This document shows, one piece after another, positions 9,931 through 20,329 of a stretch of DNA of 64,000 bases. The translations under genes and the position numbers were made by a program. The first letter of the stretch is position 1; the number at the start of each line of letters is the position of its first letter. The notes under the pieces were generated by a model. The model worked only from the letters and a program-made list of their open reading frames with translations, had not been told where the DNA came from and ran no database searches. Source of the stretch: Acarospora socialis (lineage: Eukaryota > Ascomycota > Lecanoromycetes > Acarosporales > Acarosporaceae); NCBI GenBank assembly GCA_025617375.2, contig JAMYGW020000008.1, positions 868,001 through 932,000 on the forward strand, in the 5' to 3' direction.

Positions 9931-11018
9931 GTGGACGTCATACATCCAATGAATTTCTGGATGTCTGTGCCTACTTGAAGCCAAGCTGCCTATGGATGCA
10001 TCATCTTCTCCGAACATCTTGTTGGCTACCTTTAAAGACCAGGCTGCACAGCAGTCGTGTACTTCGCACGAGTTCCTTGCCATAACGATCTGATCTCATC
10101 CCACGATTATCTGCATTGGCGGCTGCTTTGAGCATGACGATCTTTCCAGAATCTAGATCCCTTTTTCACTCTTCCAGCAAGACTTCCGCCATGTGCTAAC
10201 AAATCACTACCACTCGTCGGCGATTACTTTTCCTTTGCAATGTTCACGAACGAAATACCTTACGAGATCACGACCCAAAAAACTATGTTTCTTCTTCTCT
10301 TTCTTATTCAACTATTTCTTCGATTCTTCCCCAACTCAACACGACCAACCCCAAGAGCTTGCTCTTCCTTTCTGCCCAATATGTTTCCATCAACTTCACC
10401 CGCATCCCCTCACGATGAGGTCCAAGACTTGTTATCACGTCAGCATCATCCCCTTCAAGCAGTCATCTTCTCGACAACAGCGATATTGGCCTGGCACTTT
10501 ACAAAAACGGTCTCCATACGAGGACAGGCTTGGAGGTTTCGTCATTGCTGGATTACCGGGGTTACTGCTCTTACACCTACTTCTTTCTTTTTGTTGACTA
10601 TTGCCCTTTCCCCTCGCCTCTTCTCTTCTCTTCTCTGTCTACTGTGGATATGGATACGGATACGGAGACGTTTACGACTGCGGACGCGGATATGGATGAA
10701 TGTATTCACCCCGGGGTTTTCGATTTCTGATCTGAACCAGGCAGATGAGATAAGACGAGATGCGATTAGGTAGTCATGATATGAATGGATGACTGTTACT
10801 GTACTTAAGACAGGTTGTTCGATCGAACAACTTCGACTATGGTCTTGTCCTCCTCTGCTCACCGTAAAACTAGTTTAAAACCACAATGCAGGTAAGAATA
10901 AACAAACACAACACTCCTTGCAACCGGCGCATCCAACGCTCCCTAACGCCACTGCCCATTGCATCCATGTGCCGAGCGTCCCCACCAACCTCTAACAGCC
11001 ACCCGGAAACAGCGACCC
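9931..11018. other. Convergent intergenic region, no gene seen
   Basis: This is 1.09 kb between the ends of two converging genes, so it mainly holds 3' flanks. It is T-rich on the plus strand. A near-repeat of GGATAC-like hexamers lies around 10648-10700. The longest frame (177 codons from 10240) is hydrophobic because of the T-rich composition and shows no family signature. Confidence 0.5.
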
Positions 11019-14000
11019 CTACACCCTCCTCCCACCCGCACCCGCGCCCCTAGCCTCCAACCGCCTGATCAATCCCCGCAATCCCCTCCTCTCCGCGTTC
11101 CCCACCAACCACTCCTCCATCCCCTCCCTCACCTCCCTCATCGCCCTCAGCACCGGCAACCTTCCCTCATTCCCCTCCCCCCCCACATAGCACGTCGACG
11201 TCGGATTCAGCAACAGATCAAACACTCGGCTCCAGATCTCCGTCGCCCAGTACCGTTTCAGCGGCTCGCGGAGCTTATACCGCCTCCTCGCCGCCGGATG
11301 GCCGAGCGTCATTCCTGTCCCCACACTGAACCCTAAGCCCAGACCGTCGTCATCGCCAGCCGTCTCCACACCACCACCAGCCGCGCTCCTGCCAGCAGGG
11401 ACGGAAGCAGTCGCCGTCGGCGCGTTATCGACGACAACCGTATCGATATACTTCCCCCACAGCAAGCAGTGCAGCACGCCCGCGAGGCCGAAATAATCGA
11501 CCTGGAAGGTCCAGGGGCGCAACTCGCGCATCTCGGCGCAGTCGGCGGGGCCGGTCTTCCAGTCGGCGATGAAGGTGGCGTCGGGCCGGAAGGCGCGCAT
11601 GTCGATACCGCGGCCGAAGTCGATGAGGGCGAGGCCCTTGGAGGCCCAGCCGTGCGTGCCGTCGGGGTGGTAGCGGGCGGACCAGAAGGTGTCGGCGTCG
11701 ATGTCGTGCATGGAGGAGGGGGACGGGACGGCGTCGAAGCGCGCGAGGCAGTTGTCGGCCTTCAGGTCGCCGTGCAGGATGCCGTGCGCGTGCAGCGCCT
11801 CGACGGTGCGGAAGAGCTCGACGGCGAAGAACATGGCCAGGCTTTCGTCCATGACGCCGCCGCTGCCGGTGCCGGTGCCGGAGGTGGGGTCTGTTTTCGC
11901 GAGGTTGACCAGGTCCAGGAGAGTGCCTTGGTCGCGGTACTCTTCGACCAGGAAGCATTCGTCCGCGAACAGGTGCAGTTCGTGCGCGCGGATGACGGAC
12001 GAGGCGGCGCGGGAGCCGGAAAGGCGTTGCGCGGCTTGTCGCATGATGTAGAATTCCCACGCCGTCGGTGGGTCTTCCATCTTGATGGCTTCCAGCCGTT
12101 TTCGGCGGCCGGTGCCGTTATGAGGGGCGTTGTCGTCGTCCGACTCTTCCGTAGAGGCGTCCTCAGCCAGGTAGACGGGCGCAAATGCTCCCTTGCCTAA
12201 TTCGCGCTTGATCAGGTAGGTTCTTTCTGCGCCTTCCAAGTGAAGGACTGGTGGCAGGGAGACATTGGTTGTCGTCTTGTCGCTACTGTTCTTGCTCATC
12301 TTCGTGAGTGCTTTTGCAAATTTCCGAATCTCTGCACCCTTTCCGTGCTTGATGCCCTTGTGCTCGAAGAAATGATCGTACAATGATAGCGGTGGTTGAA
12401 TGTGGTCCAGGATAGTGTTCCGCACGCTATCGTCTACAGGGTTGCATTGTGCATCCAGAATGATGGGTCCTTGAGGTTGTAAGCCCTTGTCGATAGTTGC
12501 ACTACGCGGCGCTGGTTGCAGTCTGCCGGTTGTGCCATTAAGATCAGCTTTCAAGTGTACATCTTTCCTATGATCGATCACAGCTTCGTTGACTATCTCT
12601 CGAAAGGGACTGAATGTTTCGTCTTCGAGCTCTGGGATGATAGGAGTGTCCTCGCCATGTCTGCGGGATGGGGTTTTGGAGTTGAAGTAATCTTTCTCTT
12701 GGTACACTGTGGATGGAGCTAATGATGATTCGGTCTTCTCCACTATCGGCGTCATGAACGGAAGTCGATTCTGTGACGCCTGGGAAGCGTACCGGTAAGG
12801 ATGAGTTGGTGGTTCGTAGTCTTCTGGTGGTAAAGGTATGTACCTAGTTCTTGTGCAGCCTGCATCCTTGTAAGGTGATGTGGGTGTGACGAGCTCTTCA
12901 TCTTTCGAGACCACATCTCTGTCAACGTGACTGTCTTCCAGGACGACGAGACCCTCTTCGTAATCATCCCGTGCATGACCACCTCCGTCCTCGTCTAACC
13001 TCGGGACGTGTTTGCTTGTGCTGAAGTCGGACCACTCACTGACACTCTTAGCCTCAGTCTCGTCATCTTCGAACGCCTTGGCTCCAGTCTCATCGTCACC
13101 AAATTCACTGGTACCAGAGATCCTACCCGTTCCTGTACTCTCGCCAGCACTGGTGTAGTCATCGTCATCAAAGTCGCTCTCACAAGTACTGTCGGCGTAC
13201 TTGTTCCGTTCGGCAGCCGACTTCAGTGGCTGACTGAAGATGCCATTTATCTCGTCGGTCGCTGCTCTTGTGTGGACAGTCATGGTAGGCTCCGCGGATA
13301 TTTTACGCTTCAACTTGGGCCCGGTGGGCGACTCAAGGTTGGTCTTGACTACAGAATTTTAGCACTTTTGCTCCAAGCGTTCGAGGAATTCCATACTAGT
13401 CTGAGGTTCCCCTCGCACTTCCATAATTTTCATCTTCTTCGGCCGCCCACTCCTGCTTTCCCTGCTGCCTTCCTTCTCAATACGTCCCTCAAATTGTAAC
13501 TCGTATTCTTCTTCCACTACCAAACGTTCCTCTATCTCTATGGCAAGCGACTCCTCAACCAGATCCTGAGCCTCCACATAGTTGTCTTCTACCGTCTCGT
13601 AAGCAGCGGGCTCCTGTGCAACCAACACTTCCCTTTTCTCAGCCGACCAATCTCTGGACAACCATCCTCTATGTGCGGCTCGCAATTCTTCGAAACTCAT
13701 TTCCGTGTCCATTTGAGGCCAGTCGGGGTAGATGGCTTCCATGTTCGCCAAGACAGACTCAGCTTTACCGGTTTTGGGATTTATTGTGACTGGCCGTGAA
13801 CTATGTATCTTTGGATTATAAACATTCTGACGTATTGATGTATCTGCTACCGACTGAAGAAATAAATCAAACATCGCCAACATTAGTCCTGTCATTGTAA
13901 ACAAAAGAGCGAGAGAGAAGCCTCAGGACTCTCTTACCTCATCCTTGAACACCATCATCTTCGAAACCCCTGTCACCCTTTTCCCTCCCTTCAAAGTTTC

Positions 14001-14936
14001 TCCGGCCCAAGGCCTAGGCTCCATGGTATTCTCCTTTTTGCGCTCTTGGAGAGATCCGATATTCTCCCAACCCTGGGCAGACTCCTCTACAGCAGCTTGA
14101 GTTGCGGTCCCGGTTGGATTAGCGTCGGAAAAGATAGCCAACTTTTGCCGACCAGGTCTGGCAGTCGAGCCGGTCACGAAACCAGGCTGCGGTTGGGTGG
14201 CTTGCGGGTCCGTCGACCGAGGTGGGGCCGTGGCGAAAGGATCTATCTTCACGGCGAGCGCAGGGCGCACGGTGGGTAACGCCGGGGAGGAAGGTTCGTC
14301 CCCACTCTGCGGCCGCTGTTCATATCGATGCTGGAACTCGCCGAACTTCCGCAACAGTCGCTCAGCCGGTCGAGCTTCGCGCTCCAGACCAAGCTTGTAT
14401 ACTTCTTCAGCCTGAATCCATCTGCCCGCGCCTTCCAGCCATGCCGCAAACTCCTCGTAGAAAAGAGCAAGTCCTTCTCCGATGTTGTGACGCGCAAGAA
14501 AGGCAAATGTTTCTCGAGGCGTGTCAGAGAACAAGCGGATGTAGTGCAGCCAGAGCTTGAGGTATCGAGGATCGTTCTTGTAGTGTGAGGATGAAAGAAA
14601 TGCCTTCGTAGCTCTCTCGAGCAGCGGTAGCAGTTGCGATTCTGGTGTTGCTTGGGCGGAAGGATATGCGCCCAACGTCCATTTCACGTAGCGATCGTAG
14701 ATGTCCAATGGATCGTCATACTCCGATATAGCGATGAGCTCCTTCTCGTACTCTTGTCGAATGGCGTCGTTGAGATTCCTCGTATTGGATTGTGTCGGTG
14801 ATGAATACTTATCAAGAGGCGTTGGAGAAAATATGGATGCGAGTGCTCGTGCGGAGCGTCCACCTGGGAGCGACTGGATGTTTTCCTTGTGTGTTTCGAT
14901 GATGTCGAAGTCGATCAAGTCCTCCGAGACAGACAT
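11019..14936 (-). CDS. BUB1: BUB1 spindle-assembly-checkpoint kinase (Mad3/Bub1 type)
   Basis: Checkpoint kinase acting at kinetochores. Exons are 13938-14936, 13397-13853 and 11019-13348, with introns of 84 and 48 bp (GTAAGA..TTCAG; GTATGG..TGTAG). The product is 1261 residues. A KEN box lies at residues 17-19, followed by the TPR-like Mad3/Bub1 region (DPLDIYDRYVKWTLGAYP). A conserved block VFKDE-NVYNPK-MSFEELRAAHRGW spans the first splice. The second splice restores GEPQTIKTNLESPTG. A GLEBS-type Bub3-binding motif (TMTVHTRAATDEINGIF) follows near residue 507. The kinase domain has GKGAF (870-874), the AIK lysine (908), HGDLKADN (1011-1018, HGD replacing HRD) and DFG (1062-1064). All key kinase residues are present, so it is probably active. 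Confidence 0.95.
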
Positions 14937-15383
14937 GATCTAGAATTGAATCTTGAGTATCAGTTCCAGGATTTCAGGAGTGGGGCGAGCAATAGCGGTG
15001 CTGCCGTGCTGTTGTGAAATGATTGTTGCTCATTCGGAGTGTTGTTCAAGCGATGGTAGTAGTAAACAAACCACCAGGTGCCAAGACGCTAACAAAACCC
15101 TGGTCTGGTACGGAGATAGTTCAAATTTGCTTTGCATCAGCAGAAGTAATTGACGTGCCCCTCAGCCACTGTTTCTTGACGCCAGTATGATTTGGTTCAC
15201 TAGGTATACAATGGTAATCCTACAATGAAGATTCGCAGAGACCAATTCATCGACACAACGTTACGAATATGGAGGCAGGAGTTCAGGGCCGGACAAGATT
15301 ATCATTCCCTAATAGCAGAAGTGAACTAGATGGACTAGCAGAATTTAAACCCAAGATGCAAGAAAATTCGCCTCAACAGCATC
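14937..15383. other. Intergenic, BUB1 upstream region
   Basis: This 447-bp spacer lies between two genes on the minus strand. It holds the 5' flank of BUB1 and the 3' flank of the LanC-like gene. No further gene is seen. Confidence 0.5.
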
Positions 15384-16517
15384 CTACAAATCGTTGTAGC
15401 CAATACAGGTCTTAGCTAAACCTTTATCCGCCACGGCCCATACCCAGGCGCGCCCTGCTCCACCCGTATACAGAGAATCCTCCTTTCCCGAGGTGCTCAT
15501 ATCCCACGCCTTCTGCAGTTGCTCTTCTGCCATGAAGTACAGGAAGTGCTCGAACTTCTTAGTGTCATCCAGCGCCAAGGCGTTGCCCGCTATACCGTGA
15601 CAAAGACAGGGTTCTTTGGTCAACAGGCCACGGTCCCAGATGCACTCTGTGCCCAGCGCGATGGCTGCATCGATACGTTTGCGTAAGTCTGTAAAATGGG
15701 GACGTAGACTAAAGAGTGAGATAACAAAGCCTGGCGCACCGTGGCAGAACTGCACAAGCCGGTCGTCGTCGCTTACGGGGCTGGATGAAGGAAAGTTGCC
15801 ACTTGGATATTGGACATCCAAGAGTTCCGCCAAGATTGGCTCGAGTGTATGTCTTCTTCGAGGCGATGAGAGTACGATCTGCGTGACAATCCCAATAGCA
15901 CCGTGAGCTACGCCCAAGTATGCCTTCTTATGCCAGGTCCATGGGCGGGGTGACTGGAGGATGCGATCGATAACTCTTTCAATGACGTTTTGGACACGCT
16001 CTAATACTTTTTGGTCCTGACGGAATCCGACCTTCAAGAGCCTTAGAAAGTACAGGTAGCCGGCACGGCCGTAGAGCCATTCATCGGACCCACCACTGCC
16101 CAGCAAATCGTCGGCGCAGTCACATAGTTTGGCTACCGAGTCCAGGTCGCGTTTCGCAACAGCCGTGACCGCCGTGTATGCAAGTAGTTCTTGGGCAATC
16201 CCACAATGGGATGGGTCTTGTTTGCCCACTTTATGTTGGTGACGAGGACCGGGCCCATCGAGATAGGCAAGGCACCATTCGAACATCGTCCTCCCATTGA
16301 GCTGCACGCCCGGATGAGTTAGGGAGAGTTGGTAAAAGAGATATGCTGTAGAGGTGGGACCATCGTAGAGGCCGGCAAAGTCCCAGCCACCCTTTGGACC
16401 TTCCCGTGGAGGGCATTGTGTCACGATGCTTTTGAGGGTTGCTAGGAGTTCCTTGTGTGGATCAGCTCGCTCGAGAGTCTCCAGATCGTTCGCGAAATAG
16501 CGGGACGAATGAGACAT
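15384..16517 (-). CDS. LanC-like (LANCL-type) protein
   Basis: Eukaryotic relative of lantibiotic cyclases. LANCL proteins bind zinc and glutathione and are linked to adding thiols to dehydroamino acids. The intronless frame shows repeated alpha-toroid signatures (GWDFAGLYDGPTSTAYLF, WLYGRAGYLYFL, AYLGVAHGAIGIV). The three zinc ligands are the Cys of VQFCHGAPG and the Cys-His of PCLCHGIAGNA. I chose the ATG at 16517 (MSHSSRYFAND, 377 residues) because the homologous part begins there and a TATATA lies 84 bp upstream. An in-frame ATG at 16643 would add 42 residues containing a hydrophobic stretch. No lanthipeptide precursor or dehydratase gene lies nearby, so a glutathione-linked or regulatory role is more likely than peptide cyclisation. 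Confidence 0.88.
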   Translation of the reverse strand: MSHSSRYFANDLETLERADPHKELLATLKSIVTQCPPREGPKGGWDFAGLYDGPTSTAYLFYQLSLTHPGVQLNGRTMFEWCLAYLDGPGPRHQHKVGKQDPSHCGIAQELLAYTAVTAVAKRDLDSVAKLCDCADDLLGSGGSDEWLYGRAGYLYFLRLLKVGFRQDQKVLERVQNVIERVIDRILQSPRPWTWHKKAYLGVAHGAIGIVTQIVLSSPRRRHTLEPILAELLDVQYPSGNFPSSSPVSDDDRLVQFCHGAPGFVISLFSLRPHFTDLRKRIDAAIALGTECIWDRGLLTKEPCLCHGIAGNALALDDTKKFEHFLYFMAEEQLQKAWDMSTSGKEDSLYTGGAGRAWVWAVADKGLAKTCIGYNDL

Positions 16518-16600
16518 GTTGATGTAAGCCAAGTAGGCTGTGATGCAGCCGATGACGGTTACAATGCACTTCCCAGACTGCTTCGGTTGGAATGGGATGG

Positions 16601-16606
16601 TATATA
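16601..16606 (-). promoter_or_regulatory. Possible TATA box of the LanC-like gene
   Basis: TATATA lies 84 bp upstream of the chosen ATG at 16517. Its position supports that start over the ATG at 16643, which would lie upstream of the box. Confidence 0.4.
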
Positions 16607-18655
16607 GAGTGGTTTGCTGACGATGCTCGAAGGATGGGAACATGTCACAATATGTACGTCATACCTGTAGCAACTTGGAGTGAATGCGTAGACTGGCATT
16701 TCGGAATCAGCATCACGAACTGATAAGGGTTGATTGAGTAGGGATTTTTGACGCGTTGGGGATATAGGATACTGCCATCCTTAACCCCTTCTGTAAACCA
16801 TATGAAAAGGGCTAAACAGTATGAAGGTATGGCAAAGTGTGTCTGACAGCTCGGAATGTTGCAACACATAATTCATTGACCTACCTTGAATCAGCACGCG
16901 GCGAGTATAGAACATTCAGCTGAATTCAATCATTGCAGTACAACTTTAGGCCTTCATTCGTTTGCAGTTTGCAGTATACCTTATGTTCCTTTTTTGCATA
17001 GTATAGCATACTTAGATATGGAGATGTAAATCTATGGTGATCGTAAGTACCTTCCCGAGTGCTAAGGTCGAGGCCAGTGGAAAGAGGTCGCGGCAGAGCC
17101 ATAAGCGGCAACTACACAACGATATATGTTAACAGCAGACAAAAAGAAGCAGTTGAGCTTAGTAAAAGTTTTCTGTATTATCTTCAAGTCTTAATCATCA
17201 CAGCTTGGAGATTTGGACTTTTTGTGAACAGTTTTTCGTCTTTGATTCGTTAGAAAACAAACGATGTTGTCGTCGCTTAACCAATTTGGTCTGCCATCAT
17301 TTCTTTCCACTGGCCTCGGGTAGATAGATTTGATTAGATTAGTTAGTATGCGGCGCGTTCCGCACCTTCCGCCGTTGTAAATGTGGCTTACACGTGTCAT
17401 CCATCTCAAGAGCGTATAAATAAACGAGCACAGACAATGTTGCTCCTCTGTGTCCTCAAGCCCTGCACGCCGATACGAGTGTGTTGACTATAGTACCTGA
17501 TCGGCGTGGGTTGACAAATGCCAAGTCCACGGCCTTCAGCTGTCTCTGCAAGGTGCCTTGAGGCCAAGAGAAGGGAGACACACGCTCAACCAGTGAAGAT
17601 AGCTTCAAGCTGAGGGGACTCATCGTAATGACGAAAGTGATATCTTTGACTAATAATAGGACAAACATGTCGTATGCTACTCTCCAGAGGCAGCATCCCT
17701 ATTCCAATTGCGCTTGGAAATTGCAGTTGGCCGGCAGTCACTCCTCCGCGAACTAGCTAATCTTGGCAACATCAGTGGCTGATACTCGTACTTGCACCTT
17801 GATCTTAAAAGTAGGTACCTAGGTTATTCTCGTCTCCACGCTCAACATGATCTAGGTATCATGAAGGTTGGGGCAGGAAGTCGGACCCTTGCTACCTCTG
17901 TACACTTCTGCACGTGGCATTCTTACCGTACCGTACACTTGTGGAAATCTGGACTGCAGCTTCCCGCAAGGAGTGTTCCCTGTTGCCTCCTCTTGGCAGG
18001 CACTTCGCACATCCCGCCAAACCTCATTTCTCCTATGCGTAGGCTTGGCACTATCTGCCTCCGCAGTCACGGGTACGAAACACGGGCAACGATTCGTTTG
18101 ATAGGCTCTCGAGGTTCTAAAAACTCGGGCTGGGCAGCTGTTCCTATTTCTGCCTTGGTAGGGTTTGTGTACGAGTATCGTGGGTTGACGTATATGGCAT
18201 CGAGTACGAGGACGGGACGGTCGAACCAAGACTGTGATTGCCCAAAACTCCTCGCTTCTTTCAGCTGCTCTGATGCCAAGCCAAGGCTGGGCTCCACATG
18301 GCGGGGTCAGTCCGAGCAAGGGCAGTTCTATTAGAGGTTTCAGCCACCACTGGCTCTGGACTTGGCAAGGTGTTTGGTACTGGTCTACCGTAATGGGTTG
18401 CATTTTATATTGGCTATTTTGGAAGGTTTATGGCCTGATCTCGTATTGACCCGTGTTGTGTAGAGGCCGTCACTACCTACTTTTGATATTCGGGACATGA
18501 GGCCTTACAACGAGCCCAGAAAAGTATAAGAAGGCCCTAAAGTTCTGACTCGATCAACTACTCTCTCTCAGTACTCTATCCTCTCAATAACCCAATCCAT
18601 CCAGATACTTAATTCGCTAAGTAGCAGGACAGCTTCAAGAACACACATCTTCAAG
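16607..18655. other. Intergenic, AT-rich left part, no gene seen
   Basis: About 2 kb lie between two divergently transcribed genes. The left part (to about 17430) is AT-rich. At 17350-17406 lies a short module also found upstream of APN1, followed by TATAAATA at about 17416. Long antiparallel frames at 17792-18403 overlap each other on both strands and carry no signature. TATAAG at 18525-18530 is a candidate TATA element for the gene at 18656. Confidence 0.45.
17350..17406 (+). repeat. Shared promoter-like module, copy A
   Basis: The segment starts with CGGCGCGTTCCG and ends with a 24-bp part (GTGGCTTACACG then TGTCATCCATCT). That part matches 19 of 24 positions of the module upstream of APN1 (copy B). 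Spacing between the two parts differs by about 9 bp. A TATAAATA follows about 10 bp later. Confidence 0.45.
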
Positions 18656-19785
18656 ATGCAAATCAAATCTCTTTTCCTCCCAGTCCTCCTCGCTGTCAAC
18701 GCAGTGAAGGGAGCCGTCAACGAACCCTGCGAAGGAGCCGGCGGTGCAGCTGGTTTGTCAACCCTCCACCCCATACCCATACCACCCACTTATTCCCCAG
18801 ATGTAAGAAAGAATCAGAGCTGGCAAGTTGGCTGACCTATATCACGTCCCACCCAGGTGTCTGCATTTCCACGACTGATTGCTCCTCTGGCGGCGGGACC
18901 ACCATCAGCGGTGGCTGCCCAAAGGATCCGGACAACATCAAATGCTGCACGAAGCCGAAATGTGGTAGTAGCACCTCGGGCAACTGCCGCTGGGTTAGTG
19001 ACTGCGCCGCTAGCTCTGTGTCGGACGTCTGTCCGGGCCCTGCCGGGTTTAAGTGCTGTCAGTCCACGGTACGTAAATCTTCGAACCACTTTCTTCCTGC
19101 TTCTGGTGGTCTCATACGCCCTCAATATGCGAGTCTAATGAATCCTTCGCTACGTAACGTTTCATCCTTCAAGATGTTGCTGACTCCGACATCTTCTAGG
19201 CCAGCGGCTTTGGTGGCTACCAGGCGCCGTCATTCCCCACTGTAGGTGCATGCAAGCAGGTGGCCGTCGACGGTGCCAAGAAGATCGTAGCCGCCTTCCC
19301 CGGACGTGTGCGCCAGATTTACTGCACACGCGACTGCACCTGCGGGAGTGGTTCAGATCACTGCTGCGGCAAAGCGACCGATATGATGTGCTCTGATGCA
19401 GGCGGGGTATGTCCCTTTCCTCTCTCTCCGCACTCCGTACTTCCCTTTTTCTGGTCTTTCTCCTTCTTGCCGTGTGCTTGACTAGGATGTACCTGAAGGT
19501 GGCTGATGCCTCGAATAGACGGCGACCATTTCCGGCAGGACAATAGCAGAGTGGGTGATGAACAACCGGGGCTCGCTGAACTTGAAGTACGTCATCTGGG
19601 GCCAACGCATCTGGAACCCGTCCCAAGACTCGGTCAAGCCCTGGACTTCGTGGCGTGGAATGGACGACAGGGGTGACATTACCCAAAACCACTGGTAAGT
19701 CATTGATCTGTTGGTCAGAGACGGTGAGATAGTCGATATACTAAAGGCTGTGAATAGGGACCATGTCCACGTTAGTTACAACTAG
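18656..19785 (+). CDS. Secreted cysteine-rich LAS-type (M15-like) metallopeptidase
   Basis: Five exons: 18656-18752, 18857-19068, 19200-19406, 19519-19694 and 19758-19785. All introns are GT..AG; the product is 239 residues. A signal peptide (MQIKSLFLPVLLAVNAVKGA) precedes two tandem six-cysteine modules, each ending in a C-P-x-x-x-KCC pattern (GCPKDPDNIKCC and VCPGPAGFKCC). The C-terminal domain has SDHCCGKATD, which fits the LAS zinc signature SxHxxGxAxD. It ends in WDHVHVSYN, which supplies the H-x-H ligand. The conserved TISGRTIAEWVM and YVIWGQRIWNP lie between. LAS enzymes typically cleave peptidoglycan peptides, so an anti-bacterial or wall-related extracellular role is inferred. In the more usual fungal pattern the zinc His is followed by Gly-Thr; here it is Cys-Cys. 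Confidence 0.85.
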
Positions 19786-20154
19786 ATCCTTCAGAAGCTG
19801 ATGTGTTAGGAAGGTTACGTTTGTGTTGGCTCAGGAAGTCGTTCATTTCGTTGCACAAACCAGAGAAGGTAGCACACTCGTTAGTAGGGTCCATTCTTGT
19901 ACTCGTAGTGACACTCTTTTCACAGAAAATCATACTCTATATTACTGGATCTTTTGTTGTCATATAATGTGGATCGTAGTTCCATCCTCTTAGCCTATTT
20001 GTTTATATGTGGTCTTGATTCTTATTCTCCTCCCTTCCTCCCTTTGCCTCATAGGCCGAGGAACGAAATCCCATCCCTTAACGTGTACAAATGATACCTA
20101 AGGTTTAGTGGCTGATACTTCATATATTAGATTAAGTTTTGATCAGATGAACGG

Positions 20155-20202
20155 CGGCGCGTTCCGTCGAATTGGACGTGACTACCACGCGTCACCCATC
20201 TG
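20155..20202 (+). repeat. Shared promoter-like module, copy B
   Basis: CGGCGCGTTCCG is identical to copy A at 17350. It is followed by GTGACTACCACG and CGTCACCCATCT, which differ from copy A at five positions, mostly C/T or G/A. The module lies about 130-175 bp upstream of the APN1 ATG. Confidence 0.45.
20187..20192. promoter_or_regulatory. ACGCGT (MCB-like) site upstream of APN1
   Basis: ACGCGT is the MluI cell-cycle box bound by MBF-type factors in fungi, which drive DNA-synthesis and repair genes. It lies 138 bp before the APN1 ATG. The same hexamer occurs elsewhere in the window (for example 5754, 6316 and 6788), so position and gene type are the only support. Confidence 0.35.
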
Positions 20203-20329
20203 CACGTCCAAACTCTAAATTACCCGACCTCAAAAGGTACTCCATGACAATGGTGATTGCCCTATATAGTACTTTGCAATCACAAATCCTTACTGTGTAT
20301 CCGCGCCGTGAAGCTCCACTAGCCGAGCA

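Larger units (their letters stand above)
19786..20329. other. APN1 upstream region
   Basis: This 544-bp spacer lies between two plus-strand genes. It contains the shared module copy B, an ACGCGT site and a TATATA at 20263-20268, 62 bp before the APN1 start. No additional gene is seen. Confidence 0.5.

Noticed and set aside
10240-10773. A 177-codon hydrophobic frame on the plus strand between two converging genes
   Set aside because: The hydrophobicity follows from T-rich sequence. There is no family signature, an overlapping frame of similar length exists, and the location suits 3' flanks.
11425-12200. Long frames on both strands inside the BUB1 kinase exon
   Set aside because: They are shadows of GC-rich BUB1 coding sequence with Arg/His-rich or Gly/Val-rich composition.
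17792-18403. Long antiparallel open frames (about 180 codons on each strand)
   Set aside because: They overlap almost completely on opposite strands, lack motifs and have no splice or start support. They could be chance or a very eroded gene.
20187-20192. ACGCGT as proof of cell-cycle control of APN1
   Set aside because: The hexamer also occurs at several places far from genes (5754, 6316, 6788), so it is kept only as a weak regulatory candidate.
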